Assembly: GCA_964624585.1 (NCBI GenBank)
Contig: CAZUXE010000006.1
Span: 20,454-84,453 of the forward strand
From: CAZUXE01 sp964624585
GTDB taxonomy: Bacteria; Hydrothermota; Tepidihabitantia; B3-TA06
Direction: 5' to 3'
Length of the DNA: 64,000 bases
The first letter of the stretch is position 1. The number at the start of each line of letters is the position of its first letter. Below the pieces are notes generated by a model, which was given only the letters and a program-made list of their open reading frames with translations, ran no database searches and was not told the DNA's origin. Positions 34,134-43,112 of the stretch are shown one piece after another. Position numbers and translations under genes: made by a program.

Positions 34134-35464
34134 GCATTACCTCCTTTTTTTTCAAACTGCAACTTGCCGTTGTTCATCCATATTACAGGTATCCAGACGA
34201 TACCGAACAAAGCTACAATTACACCAACCGCTATTAAAACATACTCAAAAGAAATCCTGTCGGCAATAAAACCTGCTATAAGCGCCGAGACTAAAAATGC
34301 CAAACTTGCCAAAAGTTCCTTCCACGCAAATAAACTACCCATAGAAGCGGCAGGGGTTCTTTCTTGAATAATAGTATCCTGATTTATATTTATTGCAGAA
34401 AAAAGTATTCCGGCAAAAAATACCACTACTCCCATAATAACGGTTATCACTATTTTCAGATTACTGTTTGATAAAACGTTTTCAACCCCTACGAACAAAT
34501 AGCTGGCTCCGCCGAAGGCAAAAAGTAGGCCGATTAAAACAAAGGCTATCATAATCAAGCGATGTTTACGAAAAGCTGAGCCTAAAAGTCCTGTAAAAAG
34601 CGGCCCTAAAAACATTCCTGCGGCGGCAGCAGCGGCCAGAACGGTTACTCCAATGGTTCCCATCCCAAGGGTTTGCTGAACTGTTGGAACTATAACGCTG
34701 AAAGATATTCCAGATACAAAAAATAGAATAAAAATAGAACTCATAACAAAGAACATCATCCGTGTGCGTAGCATAAGCGCTACCCCTTCCCCAAGTTTTC
34801 TAAAGTATCCCGCAACCTGCTTCCGCGTTTCGCCAATGACCTCGCCTGCATGTTCAAGTATTGTTTTTTCGTCAACCTTAATAAATAATATTAGGACGAA
34901 AGAAATTAAATACGTAAAAGAATCTATTTTGAACCCTGTTTGCCAACCTATAAGAGGCACCAGAAATCCACCAGCAAGTGTACCTATTCCTGTAGCCGCC
35001 CGCAGAAGAGTCAGGTTAGCCGAATTTGCCTGCAACAGCTTATCCTTTTCTACAATTAAAGGTATAAAGGCCATTCTGGCGCTGTTAAAGAAAAAGCCGA
35101 AGATGTAGAGAATCAAGGCTACGGCAAGCATCAATTTCAAATTTCCGGTAAGTTTATGAATAAACGGCAAAGTTATCACCAAAGCGGCCCTGATGATATC
35201 GCTTATCAAAAGGATTCTTTTCTTTCGCCATTTATCAATAAAAGGCCCTGTCCAAAAACCCAGAAAGATTGAAGGCAGTGTAAAAACCACAGCAATACCC
35301 CCGAATGCTGCAAAGTTTCCGAAAAACTCCTTTCCAAGCAGTTCAATAAAAGCCATTTGAGTAAAACGATCGCCTATTTGCGAAACCATGTTGGCGACAA
35401 TGAATAATGTAAAACTTCCATTGGCAAATACACTGAAGAATTTCCCTGCCTTTAGCTGCGCGAT
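34130..35464 (-). CDS. MFS transporter, probably initiated at AUC
   Basis: About 444 residues, 12 transmembrane helices, MFS_3-like group (VSQIGDRFTQMAF, GFWTGPFIDKWRKKR). The first ATG (35389) would start in the middle of helix 1. Upstream, the frame is open and helix-like (AGKFFSVFANGSFTLFIVAN) but has no ATG, GTG or TTG before the stop. AGGAGG at 35475-35470 lies five bases before ATC 35464, so a rare AUC start is the best reading; otherwise a base error removed the start. It exports an unknown drug or metabolite. It overlaps the ribF stop. Confidence 0.8.
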   Translation of the reverse strand: MAQLKAGKFFSVFANGSFTLFIVANMVSQIGDRFTQMAFIELLGKEFFGNFAAFGGIAVVFTLPSIFLGFWTGPFIDKWRKKRILLISDIIRAALVITLPFIHKLTGNLKLMLAVALILYIFGFFFNSARMAFIPLIVEKDKLLQANSANLTLLRAATGIGTLAGGFLVPLIGWQTGFKIDSFTYLISFVLILFIKVDEKTILEHAGEVIGETRKQVAGYFRKLGEGVALMLRTRMMFFVMSSIFILFFVSGISFSVIVPTVQQTLGMGTIGVTVLAAAAAAGMFLGPLFTGLLGSAFRKHRLIMIAFVLIGLLFAFGGASYLFVGVENVLSNSNLKIVITVIMGVVVFFAGILFSAININQDTIIQERTPAASMGSLFAWKELLASLAFLVSALIAGFIADRISFEYVLIAVGVIVALFGIVWIPVIWMNNGKLQFEKKGGNA

Positions 35465-36339
35465 AAGACCCTCCTTGCCTTTTTAACGTCATCTGCCACC
35501 TGATGTTTCAGTTCATCAAGACAGCTAAAGGTCATTTCAGGACGAATTCGCTCAACGAAACAAACCACAGGCTCTTCAGCTAAGGACGGCGGTTCGTCAA
35601 GTAAATGAACTTCAATTCTATGAAGGCTATCTCCAAAAGATGGCGATGAACCTATGTAGCATACCCCTGGTTTTGCCTGCCTTCCAAAACGTACCGCATA
35701 TATTCCATCAGGAGGCAAAAGCTTATGCGGGAAACAAGGCTGCATATTAACTGTTGGGGTATTAAGCAAAGCGCCTGCCCGACCTAAACCCTTTTCTTTA
35801 ATCCCTTCAAGTTGATATTCATAACCCAAAAGCTCATTTGCCCTTCGGATATGCCCCAAAAGCAAAAGCTCCCTTATACGGGTAGCGCTGATAGGTTCTC
35901 CGTCCTTCTTTTCTTTACCAATGGTCTTGACAGTGAAGCCGAAATTTGCACCAACCTGTTCAAGGGTTTCAACATTCCCCTTCCTTTTCTTTCCAAAATG
36001 AAAACTCGCGCCAACCATAATAAAGGTTATACCAAGAGAATAGAGCTGGGATTCAATAAAGTTCTGAGGCTCTTTATTCACTACAGATTTGAAATTTAGG
36101 AAAACAACTTCTTTGATACCAAGAAGTTTAAGCCGCGCTTCTTTTTCCTTCTTGGTTGATAAGAGAAAATTAAACTGCGGATTAAAAAACAGCGAAGGTG
36201 GCGGGTCAAAGCTTATTGCAATTGGTGAAAGCTTTCGTTGTTCGGTCTCTTTAATGAACTGGCGAATTAGCGATGCGTGTCCGCGATGAACCCCATCGAA
36301 AACCCCTATAACTGCACCTTTCTTACTCATCACATACAT
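35452..36339 (-). CDS. ribF: Bifunctional riboflavin kinase/FAD synthetase
   Basis: 295 residues. The N-terminal FAD synthetase domain has the nucleotidyltransferase motif GVFDGVHRGHASLI (about 12-25) and SATRIRELLLLGHI. The C-terminal riboflavin kinase domain contains GRAGALLNTPTVNM, where the GxPTAN consensus is altered to TPTVN, and EVHLLDE. It converts riboflavin to FMN and FAD, needed by the Nqr, flavodiiron and Lpd enzymes of this window. ATG 36339 or ATG 36330; AAGGA favours the second. The gene overlaps truB by 17 bases. Confidence 0.93.
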   Translation of the reverse strand: MYVMSKKGAVIGVFDGVHRGHASLIRQFIKETEQRKLSPIAISFDPPPSLFFNPQFNFLLSTKKEKEARLKLLGIKEVVFLNFKSVVNKEPQNFIESQLYSLGITFIMVGASFHFGKKRKGNVETLEQVGANFGFTVKTIGKEKKDGEPISATRIRELLLLGHIRRANELLGYEYQLEGIKEKGLGRAGALLNTPTVNMQPCFPHKLLPPDGIYAVRFGRQAKPGVCYIGSSPSFGDSLHRIEVHLLDEPPSLAEEPVVCFVERIRPEMTFSCLDELKHQVADDVKKARRVLSRS

Positions 36340-37462
36340 CCTTATATATCAGTCTGCGCGACCAAAGCATACCTTCCCGTGGTTCGCATAAAAACGCCTG
36401 TGACTTATTGCGTGAAAAGAGTAGGCAATGCGGAGCATTAAGCAATTCGTCTTCTGCTCTACAAACTAAAGGCTGACCTTGCAATAATCTGAGACATTGG
36501 TCATCTGCTATCTCTTTTTGGGGAATATGCTGAAGCAAACGCTCTATTGGAATCATATTTCCACGCACACTCTCTACATCAAGACCATCAAGCTCAAAGG
36601 CATCTGCAAGACGAAAAGTTCCCACTCTAGTCCGCACAAGCGAGGCAAGCGATGCAGGCAAATTAAGTTTATGACCAATTTCTGCGGCAAGCGAGCGTAT
36701 GTAGGTTCCCGATGAAACCCTGGTTCTAATACTCAAAAAAGGAGGTTTCCATTCCAAAAGTTCTATTTCAAAGATATTTACTTCCCTTTCTGGCAATTCA
36801 AAATCCTCACCTGCCCTTGCTTTCTGATATCCCCTACGACCCTGCACCTTGAGTGCAGAATAGCGGGGAGGCCGCTGCATTCTTCTACCTTGGAGCAAAG
36901 AAAGCGCTTGCTTAATTTCTTTTATACAGATATCAGGTACCGGAGCCTCACGCACTATTTCACCTTCGCTATCTAGAGTATCGGTTTCCACACCAAGATG
37001 CACTATAGCCACATATTCCTTATCTAAATCTTTAAGTAAATGTTGAACACGAGTAGCCTCACCAAAAAGAATAAGCATCAAACCGCTAGCTGCCGGATCA
37101 AGAGTTCCTGCATGTCCCATTTTAACCCTACCCGTAACACCTCCCGTAACACTTCCCGTAACACCAACATCTTCCGTAGTATCTTTAGAATCACTAGAGC
37201 CCTCCGTAACACTAGTAACACTAGTCCCCCCCCCCGTAACGCAAACAGTATCCATGATATTTGCAAAAGAGCCTGTAGAAGCTGTAAGGCCTGTATCTGC
37301 AACGCCTTTGGTAGAGTCAATTTTCCCAGAAGAACGATACCCTTTCCCTGATTTTTCCTCTAGCCCTGATTTACAAGCCGTTCGAAGTAGCTGGCGCAGT
37401 CTACGGATAATGTCGAAGGAACTTATCCCTACCGGTTTGTTAAGCGCCAGTCCCCCGCGCAC
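36323..37462 (-). CDS. truB: tRNA pseudouridine-55 synthase with 85-residue repeat-bearing insertion
   Basis: 379 residues against about 300 usually. Residues 1-28 (LNKPVGISSFDIIRRLRQLL) and 114 onwards (MGHAGTLDPAASG with the catalytic Asp, then KEYVAIVHLGVETDTLD) are normal TruB. Between them lie about 85 extra residues rich in Ser, Thr, Gly and Val, ending in GVTGSVTGGVTGRV. The last part is coded by GTTACGGG repeats (37125-37160). The enzyme makes Psi55 in the tRNA T-loop. The insertion falls in a loop before the active site, so function could persist. GTG 37462 with GGAG; coupled to ribF. Confidence 0.93.
   Translation of the reverse strand: MRGGLALNKPVGISSFDIIRRLRQLLRTACKSGLEEKSGKGYRSSGKIDSTKGVADTGLTASTGSFANIMDTVCVTGGGTSVTSVTEGSSDSKDTTEDVGVTGSVTGGVTGRVKMGHAGTLDPAASGLMLILFGEATRVQHLLKDLDKEYVAIVHLGVETDTLDSEGEIVREAPVPDICIKEIKQALSLLQGRRMQRPPRYSALKVQGRRGYQKARAGEDFELPEREVNIFEIELLEWKPPFLSIRTRVSSGTYIRSLAAEIGHKLNLPASLASLVRTRVGTFRLADAFELDGLDVESVRGNMIPIERLLQHIPQKEIADDQCLRLLQGQPLVCRAEDELLNAPHCLLFSRNKSQAFLCEPREGMLWSRRLIYKDVCDE
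37125..37236. repeat. CCCGTAAC repeat array inside truB
   Basis: Three adjacent 12-bp units (CCCGTAACACCT, CCCGTAACACTT, CCCGTAACACCA) at about 37130-37165, then scattered CCGTAACAC copies to 37236. The gene reads the GTTACGGG strand, giving VTG repeats. Confidence 0.85.
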
Positions 37463-37571
37463 CTAGAAACTCCTTTATTTGCTTAGAAAATACGGAGTCA
37501 AGTCGAATACCTTTGCTAAAGCCGCAGGATTGATTCCCTTGAAAAAGGGTTCGAATATTTGTAGTTATCAT
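37440..37571 (-). CDS. Possible small bridging gene before truB (43 aa)
   Basis: ATG 37571 overlaps the previous small frame's stop (ATGA), and the frame ends inside the start of truB. No motif. It is supported only by its overlaps. Confidence 0.25.
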   Translation of the reverse strand: MITTNIRTLFQGNQSCGFSKGIRLDSVFSKQIKEFLGARGTGA

Positions 37572-37699
37572 AATACGCTAACCTCTCCGTACAGCATGTT
37601 CTTGCCTACTGTTTTTAAGGCAACAATTCTTCTATACCCTCGTTTCAGCCAGAATTGCAGTTGAGAGATACAGCTCGCTTTAACAGTCTTAATTATCAT
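37568..37699 (-). CDS. Possible small bridging gene after nrnA (43 aa)
   Basis: ATG 37699 overlaps the nrnA stop and the frame ends in an ATGA overlap with the next small frame. The product is basic (VKASCISQLQFWLKRGYRR). Unrecognised. Confidence 0.25.
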   Translation of the reverse strand: MIIKTVKASCISQLQFWLKRGYRRIVALKTVGKNMLYGEVSVL

Positions 37700-38678
37700 G
37701 AACACCCAGATATTCCTTAGCCTCGGCAATCACTCTTCGCTTGACTTCGGCAAAACTTCCTTTAACCCGCGCTCCGGCGGCATTCTCATGACCACCGCCT
37801 CCGAATTTCGCAGCCAGTTGATTTACATCTGTTCCCTTGACTGAACGAAAACTCATTCGTATTTCATTTATTTCGGAATATTCCCTAAAGAAAATAGCTA
37901 TTTTTACCCCTGGAATGGAAACAGGATATCGAATATAGCTGTCAGAATCGTGCTGACTATGATTAAGTCCAACCTTCGCAAGCATCTTTTCGGTAAGTTC
38001 TATAATGGCAATGCCGTGTATTATCTTTAATGTGGCAAGCACGGCTCCCAAAAGCGTTAGGTTTTTTTCGTCTCTTGCGGTCATCCTCAAGGCAATATCC
38101 GACGCGCCAACCCCTAGCTCTACCACCTCGGCACATACCTGAAAAGCCTCCACCGTAGTGTTAGGATACGAAAAGCCGCCGGTTTCGGTATAAAGACCGG
38201 CAAATACCATTTCCCCTTCATGAACAGTTATTGGAACATGCGCTGTTTTCAAAAGTTCGTAAACCATTAAACATGCAGCAGTTCGTTCACTCTGCACCCA
38301 ATTAAACCTACCGAACTTCGTGTTAGAAGGATGATGATCAACATTTATTATCTTGATATCAGGTAAATTAAAACCAAGCCTTGGAGGATCTGTTGTATCT
38401 ACAGTCAATATAGCATCAGGCATCCAAGTAGGAAGTTCATGCGCAATTTTATCAACCCCCTTGAGGAATGAAAACTTATCTGCATATTTATTAAAGAGAA
38501 GAAGGGCGTATTCTTTTCCTAAATGTTCAAGCAAGCGCCCGGCCAGAAGAACGGAAGATATAGCGTCACCATCAGGATCAATATGTCCCAAAACCCACAA
38601 CTTACGAACCTTTTTAATTTCCTTCAGAATGGCCTTACTGTTCATCATCAACTCACTTTCAAGTTCTGCTGAGTTCAT
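37689..38678 (-). CDS. nrnA: DHH phosphoesterase, nanoRNase/pAp phosphatase
   Basis: 329 residues. The DHH domain has GHIDPDGDAISS (metal ligands), LTVDTTDPPRLG and the DHH-type motif NVDHHPSN. The DHHA1 domain near the C-terminus has GGGGHENAAGA. It degrades 2-5 base RNA fragments and/or dephosphorylates pAp, and commonly sits next to rbfA and truB, as here. The start is ATG 38678; the longer frame begins two codons upstream with TTG. Cytoplasmic. Confidence 0.93.
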   Translation of the reverse strand: MNSAELESELMMNSKAILKEIKKVRKLWVLGHIDPDGDAISSVLLAGRLLEHLGKEYALLLFNKYADKFSFLKGVDKIAHELPTWMPDAILTVDTTDPPRLGFNLPDIKIINVDHHPSNTKFGRFNWVQSERTAACLMVYELLKTAHVPITVHEGEMVFAGLYTETGGFSYPNTTVEAFQVCAEVVELGVGASDIALRMTARDEKNLTLLGAVLATLKIIHGIAIIELTEKMLAKVGLNHSQHDSDSYIRYPVSIPGVKIAIFFREYSEINEIRMSFRSVKGTDVNQLAAKFGGGGHENAAGARVKGSFAEVKRRVIAEAKEYLGVHDN

Positions 38679-38797
38679 ATACAATCAAGTCTTGTATACA
38701 AAACACCTTATGAAGCAACGCGACACAGAATAGGTTTGACTCTTTTAGAAAATACCTTCGTCACAAAACTACTTTCTGACAACAAAAGAGCCTTTGT

Positions 38798-39157
38798 TTA
38801 ATCTTCGCTATCAAGACTTTGATTTTCCTGATTATGCAGTTGTCTTATTTTTTCATCTATCAACACAGACTCATCCCACTTGAAAATCAAGTCCGGCATA
38901 TATTTTAACACAATACGTTTACTTAGCAGTTTCCTTATTTTCCACTTCTCTTCTTTAAGAATCAAAGCCGCCTCATTGTGAGGAAGGTTTTGTTCTATAG
39001 TGGAAAAATACAGGTCGGCTTTTTTTAAATCTTTAGTCATTACACAGTCGGTAATAGTAATCCACTGCATTTCCGAACGTGTAAAGTCTTGCAATAAAAT
39101 TGACGCAACATTCTGCCTTACAAGAACAGCTACTCGACGTACCCGCTCAGCAGACAT
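38798..39157 (-). CDS. rbfA: Ribosome-binding factor A
   Basis: 119 residues with the RbfA single-KH fold: RVRRVAVLVRQNVASILL at the start, the strand WITITDCVMTKDLKKADLYFS and the MPDLIFKWDES segment. It assists 16S 5'-end maturation in the 30S subunit, particularly in the cold. The acidic tail NQENQSLDSED is short. ATG overlaps TAA of an upstream 51-codon open frame (TAATG). In the translation operon between infB and nrnA. Confidence 0.93.
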   Translation of the reverse strand: MSAERVRRVAVLVRQNVASILLQDFTRSEMQWITITDCVMTKDLKKADLYFSTIEQNLPHNEAALILKEEKWKIRKLLSKRIVLKYMPDLIFKWDESVLIDEKIRQLHNQENQSLDSED

Positions 39158-39312
39158 TAAATCATCCCCTTTGTGCCGGAAAATGAACTACTAGATAAAC
39201 CGCTACACCTTAGCCTGGCTCTTGTTGAAGAACAGACCAGGTGTCGATTCCCAATCTTTCTATGTTCGCCTGTGAAAATTCGTAGAAAGCGCGTGAAAAA
39301 TTTCAACTTCAA
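39157..39312 (-). CDS. Possible small bridging frame between infB and rbfA (51 aa)
   Basis: TTG 39312 follows the infB stop by a few bases and the frame stays open to TAA overlapping the rbfA ATG. Basic, Ser/Arg-rich, no motif. It could be chance. Confidence 0.2.
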   Translation of the reverse strand: MKLKFFTRFLRIFTGEHRKIGNRHLVCSSTRARLRCSGLSSSSFSGTKGMI

Positions 39313-39316
39313 GAAC

Positions 39317-41482
39317 CTATTGCGCCCTTTCGCGCTTAACTATGGTAAAGAACTCCATAGTATCGCCTTCCTGAAGTTCATCAAAATCGGCTATTCTCAA
39401 CCCGCATTCGTAACCGGCTTCCACTTCTTTTACGTGTTTGTCAAATCGTTGCAAAGATGCAATTCGCGATTCAACAAGCTGCTCATTTCCTCTGAACACT
39501 CTAATGCTGGCATCTCTAGTAACCTTTCCTTCAGTTATGTAGGAACCTGCAATAGTACCGACTTTTGAGACCTTGAATACCTGACGTATTTCACCTCTGC
39601 CCAAGATAAGTTCTTCTTCCTCAGGATCAAGCATACCTAGCATGGCTGCCCGCACATCGTCTATGACGTCGTAGATAACCTCATAGGTTCTAATTTCAAG
39701 CCCCTCGCGCCTGGCCTTGTTGCGCGCATCAGCGTGGGCCGCGACATGGAAGCCTACTATTACAGCTCCTGAAGCTTCGGCAAGATTTACATCGGTAACA
39801 CTAATTGCCCCAACTCCTGAATGAATAACTTTAACCTTTACTTCATCTAAAGTCAATTCTTCAAGAGAAGACGTAAGGGCTTCAACAGAACCAAACACAT
39901 CGCCTTTTAGAACAATCTTCAATTCTTTTATTGCGCCTGACTGTATCTGCTGCTGAATGGCTTCAAGGGATAACTTGGAAGATGAAGCAAGAGTTCGTTC
40001 ACGACGCATCAACTTACGACGTCTGGCTAATTCCCTGGCGCTTGTCTCGCTTTCTACAATTTCAAATGTTTCCCCCGGTTCAACTATTCCTCCAACACCA
40101 AGAACCTGCACCGGCGTCCCAGGGGTAGCTTCTGCTAGACGTTTACCTATCTCATTTGTCATCTCGCGAACTCGCCCGCTCCAGTCGCCGCAGATGTAAG
40201 GATCACCCTTATGCAGTGTTCCCTTTTCGACAATAATAGTGGTTATGGTGCCTTTTGTTTTGTCAAGTTTCGACTCAACCACAATTCCTTTGGCCCTTCC
40301 TTCATAAGGAGCCTCAAGATGAAGCTCCATGGAAGTAATATGTATGGCGTCAAGCAAGTCGTCAACCCCATCACCTTTGACACCTGATACAGGAATTGCA
40401 ATAACATCACCGCCAAAGTCTTCCACAACAATACTATGCTGCGTGAGCTGTGTTTTAACATTGTCTGGATTAGCGGTCGCCAAGTCAGACTTGGTTATGG
40501 CCACAATTATTGGCAAACCGGCGGCCTTTGCATGATCGATAGCTTCTATTGTTTGAGGTTTTATGCCGTCATCTGCTGCAACAACCAGTACAGCAATATC
40601 AGCAACAGAAGCCCCTCTTGCCCTCATAGCGGTAAAGGCTTCATGACCAGGGGTATCTAAAAAGACAATTTTGAAATCTTTGATCTCGGCAGTGTAGGCG
40701 CCTATCCTTTGGGTAATTTTTCCAGCCTCCCCTGCAGCAACCCTTGATTTTCTAATATAGTCAAGCAAGGTAGTTTTCCCATGGTCAACGTGCCCTAAAA
40801 CCACTGCTACCGGCGGACGTGGATGTTTTTCAAAATTTTCATCTTCAGCCTCTTCAACCACCAAAGCCGGTTCTTCCTCAACCGTAAGCGTAACCCCAAA
40901 CTCTTCAGCAAGAATTGAGATAGTGTCCATATCAAGCCTTTGGTTGATAGTAACAAAAACTCCCATTTCCACACACCGCTTAATAATCTCAGCCGGAGGC
41001 ACCTCGAATTCGTGAGCCAACTCGGAAACACTCATAAATGCAGATACTACAGCCTGCTTTGCCGCTTTTGGCCTTGGTTTATGCTGTTGATGTTCAAGAT
41101 AGGACGTCTCTTCCTTCTTCCTTTGCAGCGCCCTGCGGGTTTTTCTTGAAGGCTTGGCATAGCTTTTCTTTTTCTTAGGCCGTTTATGATCCATTTTAGC
41201 AAGGGTTTTCTTTACAGCCTTCTGAATTGCTTCCTCATCGCGTTTCTTGGGTTTTCTGCGCGGAGACCTTGGTTTAGGGGCCGATGTTTTTTTCATCGAT
41301 TGTTTAATTTTTTGCTTCTCATCACCCAATTTTGTCTTGACGGCATCAAACTCTTCCTGTGAGATATACGATGTATAGCCACGCTCCTTAAAGCCTAACT
41401 CCTTCATCATTCTGGCAAGCGCTTCACTAGACAAGCGCAATCGTTCTGCCGCCTCGAATAGTTTATATCGGCGAGACTTCAC
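39317..41482 (-). CDS. infB: Translation initiation factor IF-2
   Basis: 721 residues. An IF2 N-terminal motif (YKLFEAAERLRLSSEALARMMKELG) is followed by a lysine-rich linker and a second IF2_N-like segment (MSVSELAHEFEVPPAEIIKRC near 150-200). The GTPase domain has G1 GHVDHGKT (near 230), G3 DTPGHEAF and G4 TKSD. Domains II-IV follow with GxGAI-type SVTDV motifs. It places fMet-tRNA on the ribosome. For leaderless mRNAs, IF-2 is central to start-site selection. GTG 41482 overlaps the nusA TAG. Confidence 0.97.
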   Translation of the reverse strand: MKSRRYKLFEAAERLRLSSEALARMMKELGFKERGYTSYISQEEFDAVKTKLGDEKQKIKQSMKKTSAPKPRSPRRKPKKRDEEAIQKAVKKTLAKMDHKRPKKKKSYAKPSRKTRRALQRKKEETSYLEHQQHKPRPKAAKQAVVSAFMSVSELAHEFEVPPAEIIKRCVEMGVFVTINQRLDMDTISILAEEFGVTLTVEEEPALVVEEAEDENFEKHPRPPVAVVLGHVDHGKTTLLDYIRKSRVAAGEAGKITQRIGAYTAEIKDFKIVFLDTPGHEAFTAMRARGASVADIAVLVVAADDGIKPQTIEAIDHAKAAGLPIIVAITKSDLATANPDNVKTQLTQHSIVVEDFGGDVIAIPVSGVKGDGVDDLLDAIHITSMELHLEAPYEGRAKGIVVESKLDKTKGTITTIIVEKGTLHKGDPYICGDWSGRVREMTNEIGKRLAEATPGTPVQVLGVGGIVEPGETFEIVESETSARELARRRKLMRRERTLASSSKLSLEAIQQQIQSGAIKELKIVLKGDVFGSVEALTSSLEELTLDEVKVKVIHSGVGAISVTDVNLAEASGAVIVGFHVAAHADARNKARREGLEIRTYEVIYDVIDDVRAAMLGMLDPEEEELILGRGEIRQVFKVSKVGTIAGSYITEGKVTRDASIRVFRGNEQLVESRIASLQRFDKHVKEVEAGYECGLRIADFDELQEGDTMEFFTIVKRERAQ

Positions 41483-43110
41483 TATACATCCTCCTGGGTT
41501 TTTTCAACCTTCGGTTCAGCGGTGTTTGCTTCATCTTCGACGGCAACACTATCAGCAGCAGCACCATTACCGGCAGCTTCATTGCTAACAGCATCTTCTT
41601 GGACAACATCCTCTTTGACAGCTTCCTCTCCAGCTGTAATGTCTAGCTTAGACTTTGCTGATTGCACTTCATCCTTAGTATCAGTATTAGTATCTGTAAC
41701 GGATGTTTCCTGCCCATCTTCTTTTTCCAGGAGTTTTTTGCTCGAATCTTCAGTCGTATCCTGACCTGGATTTGCGTTTTGTTCGCTATCCTCTTTTTGC
41801 TTCTCCTCATCCACCTCGCGCGCACGCATCTCTTTCAACTTTTTATGTTCAAAGAGTTTTTTCTCAAGTTCAAGACGCTCAAGGGCTTCCCGAATCATTG
41901 TTTTGGTTTGTTCAACCCTGCTCGCGTCCCAGTCAAGAATCTTTGCAACCTCAGTCGTTGACTGCTCAAACAAAGAGATTACCGTGGTAAAGCCCGCCTC
42001 TACCAAGGATTTACGCATAGATTCATCAAGAAAATCAAGTGATTCCATCATTATTCGAGCCATACGCTGACTAAACAGACGGTTACGGTAATCGGAATCC
42101 TTAAGAATATCCAATTTTGCCGTCGTTATAAGTGAGGCCAACCATACATTTTGCCCCTTGCGTCCAATAGCCTTTGAAAACTCATCATCAGGGACTACTA
42201 CTGTAAAAGAATCTTGCTCTTTTATTACCTCATTTACCTTGGCGGGACTCATTGCCCTTGAGATAAATATTTTTTCATCAGAATGCCATTGTATAACGTC
42301 TATTTTTTCGCCGGAAAGCTCTTTTGTTACGTTTTGAATACGTACTTTACGGTAACCTACACAGGCTCCAATAGGATCTATTTTATCGTCATGACTGGTT
42401 ACGGCTACTTTTGAACGCACGCCTGGAATTCTAGCAACCGCCTTAATTTCAACAATGTTCTGCTGAATTTCAGGAACCTCCATAGTTAAAAGCCTTCGCA
42501 GAAATTCAGGATGCGTTCTTGAAAGATAAACCCTGGGACCTATGGGGGTACGGTCAACCCTTAGTACAAAAAACTTGAATGGAGCGCCTATTTGATGATG
42601 ATCTGTTTTTAGTTGATCCCTAAGGGGCAATATTCCATAAATTGGTCCCAGATTGACCAAAATCTCTTCCTTCTCAATTTTGTGAATAGTTCCCGATATA
42701 ACCTCACCCTTCTTTTTGATGAACTCGTTAAACAGCTTACTCCTCTCGGCTTCCCTTAACCTGTGAGTCAATTCGTCAACCGTGCGTTGAATTGCAACCC
42801 GCCCCACTTCCTTAAGCGGTATTTCTATTTTAAGCTCATCGCCTTCTTTAGCGTCGGGATTAAGCTTGAGTGCATCCTCAAGCGAAATTTCCAGACCAAC
42901 ATTCTCAACCCGTTTCACCACGGTTTGAATTATTGCAACATCAATTTTACCGCTTTCGGCATCCACATTCACTTCGTGGCGCACATCACGACCGAAACGC
43001 CTTTTTAGACCGGCAATTATGCTCTGTTCCAAAGTGTCATAAACGTATCCTATTTCTACGTTTCTAATACGGGCAAGTTGGGTTACCAGTCTGTTGATTT
43101 CTGTTTCCAT
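41482..43110 (-). CDS. nusA: Transcription termination/antitermination factor NusA
   Basis: 542 residues. The N-terminal RNA polymerase-binding domain is followed by S1 (GEVISGTIHKIEKEEILVNL), KH1 and KH2 (GVRSKVAVTSHDDKIDPIGAC and IGRKGQNVWLASLIT) and a helical region to about residue 430. The last about 110 residues form an acidic, low-complexity tail rich in Glu, Asp, Ala and Thr that ordinary NusA lacks. The start is ATG 43110, immediately after rimP; the 27 extra codons of the longest frame overlap rimP. AAGGAG lies 13 bases upstream. Confidence 0.95.
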   Translation of the reverse strand: METEINRLVTQLARIRNVEIGYVYDTLEQSIIAGLKRRFGRDVRHEVNVDAESGKIDVAIIQTVVKRVENVGLEISLEDALKLNPDAKEGDELKIEIPLKEVGRVAIQRTVDELTHRLREAERSKLFNEFIKKKGEVISGTIHKIEKEEILVNLGPIYGILPLRDQLKTDHHQIGAPFKFFVLRVDRTPIGPRVYLSRTHPEFLRRLLTMEVPEIQQNIVEIKAVARIPGVRSKVAVTSHDDKIDPIGACVGYRKVRIQNVTKELSGEKIDVIQWHSDEKIFISRAMSPAKVNEVIKEQDSFTVVVPDDEFSKAIGRKGQNVWLASLITTAKLDILKDSDYRNRLFSQRMARIMMESLDFLDESMRKSLVEAGFTTVISLFEQSTTEVAKILDWDASRVEQTKTMIREALERLELEKKLFEHKKLKEMRAREVDEEKQKEDSEQNANPGQDTTEDSSKKLLEKEDGQETSVTDTNTDTKDEVQSAKSKLDITAGEEAVKEDVVQEDAVSNEAAGNGAAADSVAVEDEANTAEPKVEKTQEDV

Positions 43111-43112
43111 TG

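Noticed and set aside
37540..37570. GGGTTCGAATA, resembling a tRNA T-loop
   Set aside because: No acceptor, D or anticodon stem fits around it. I found no tRNA in the window.
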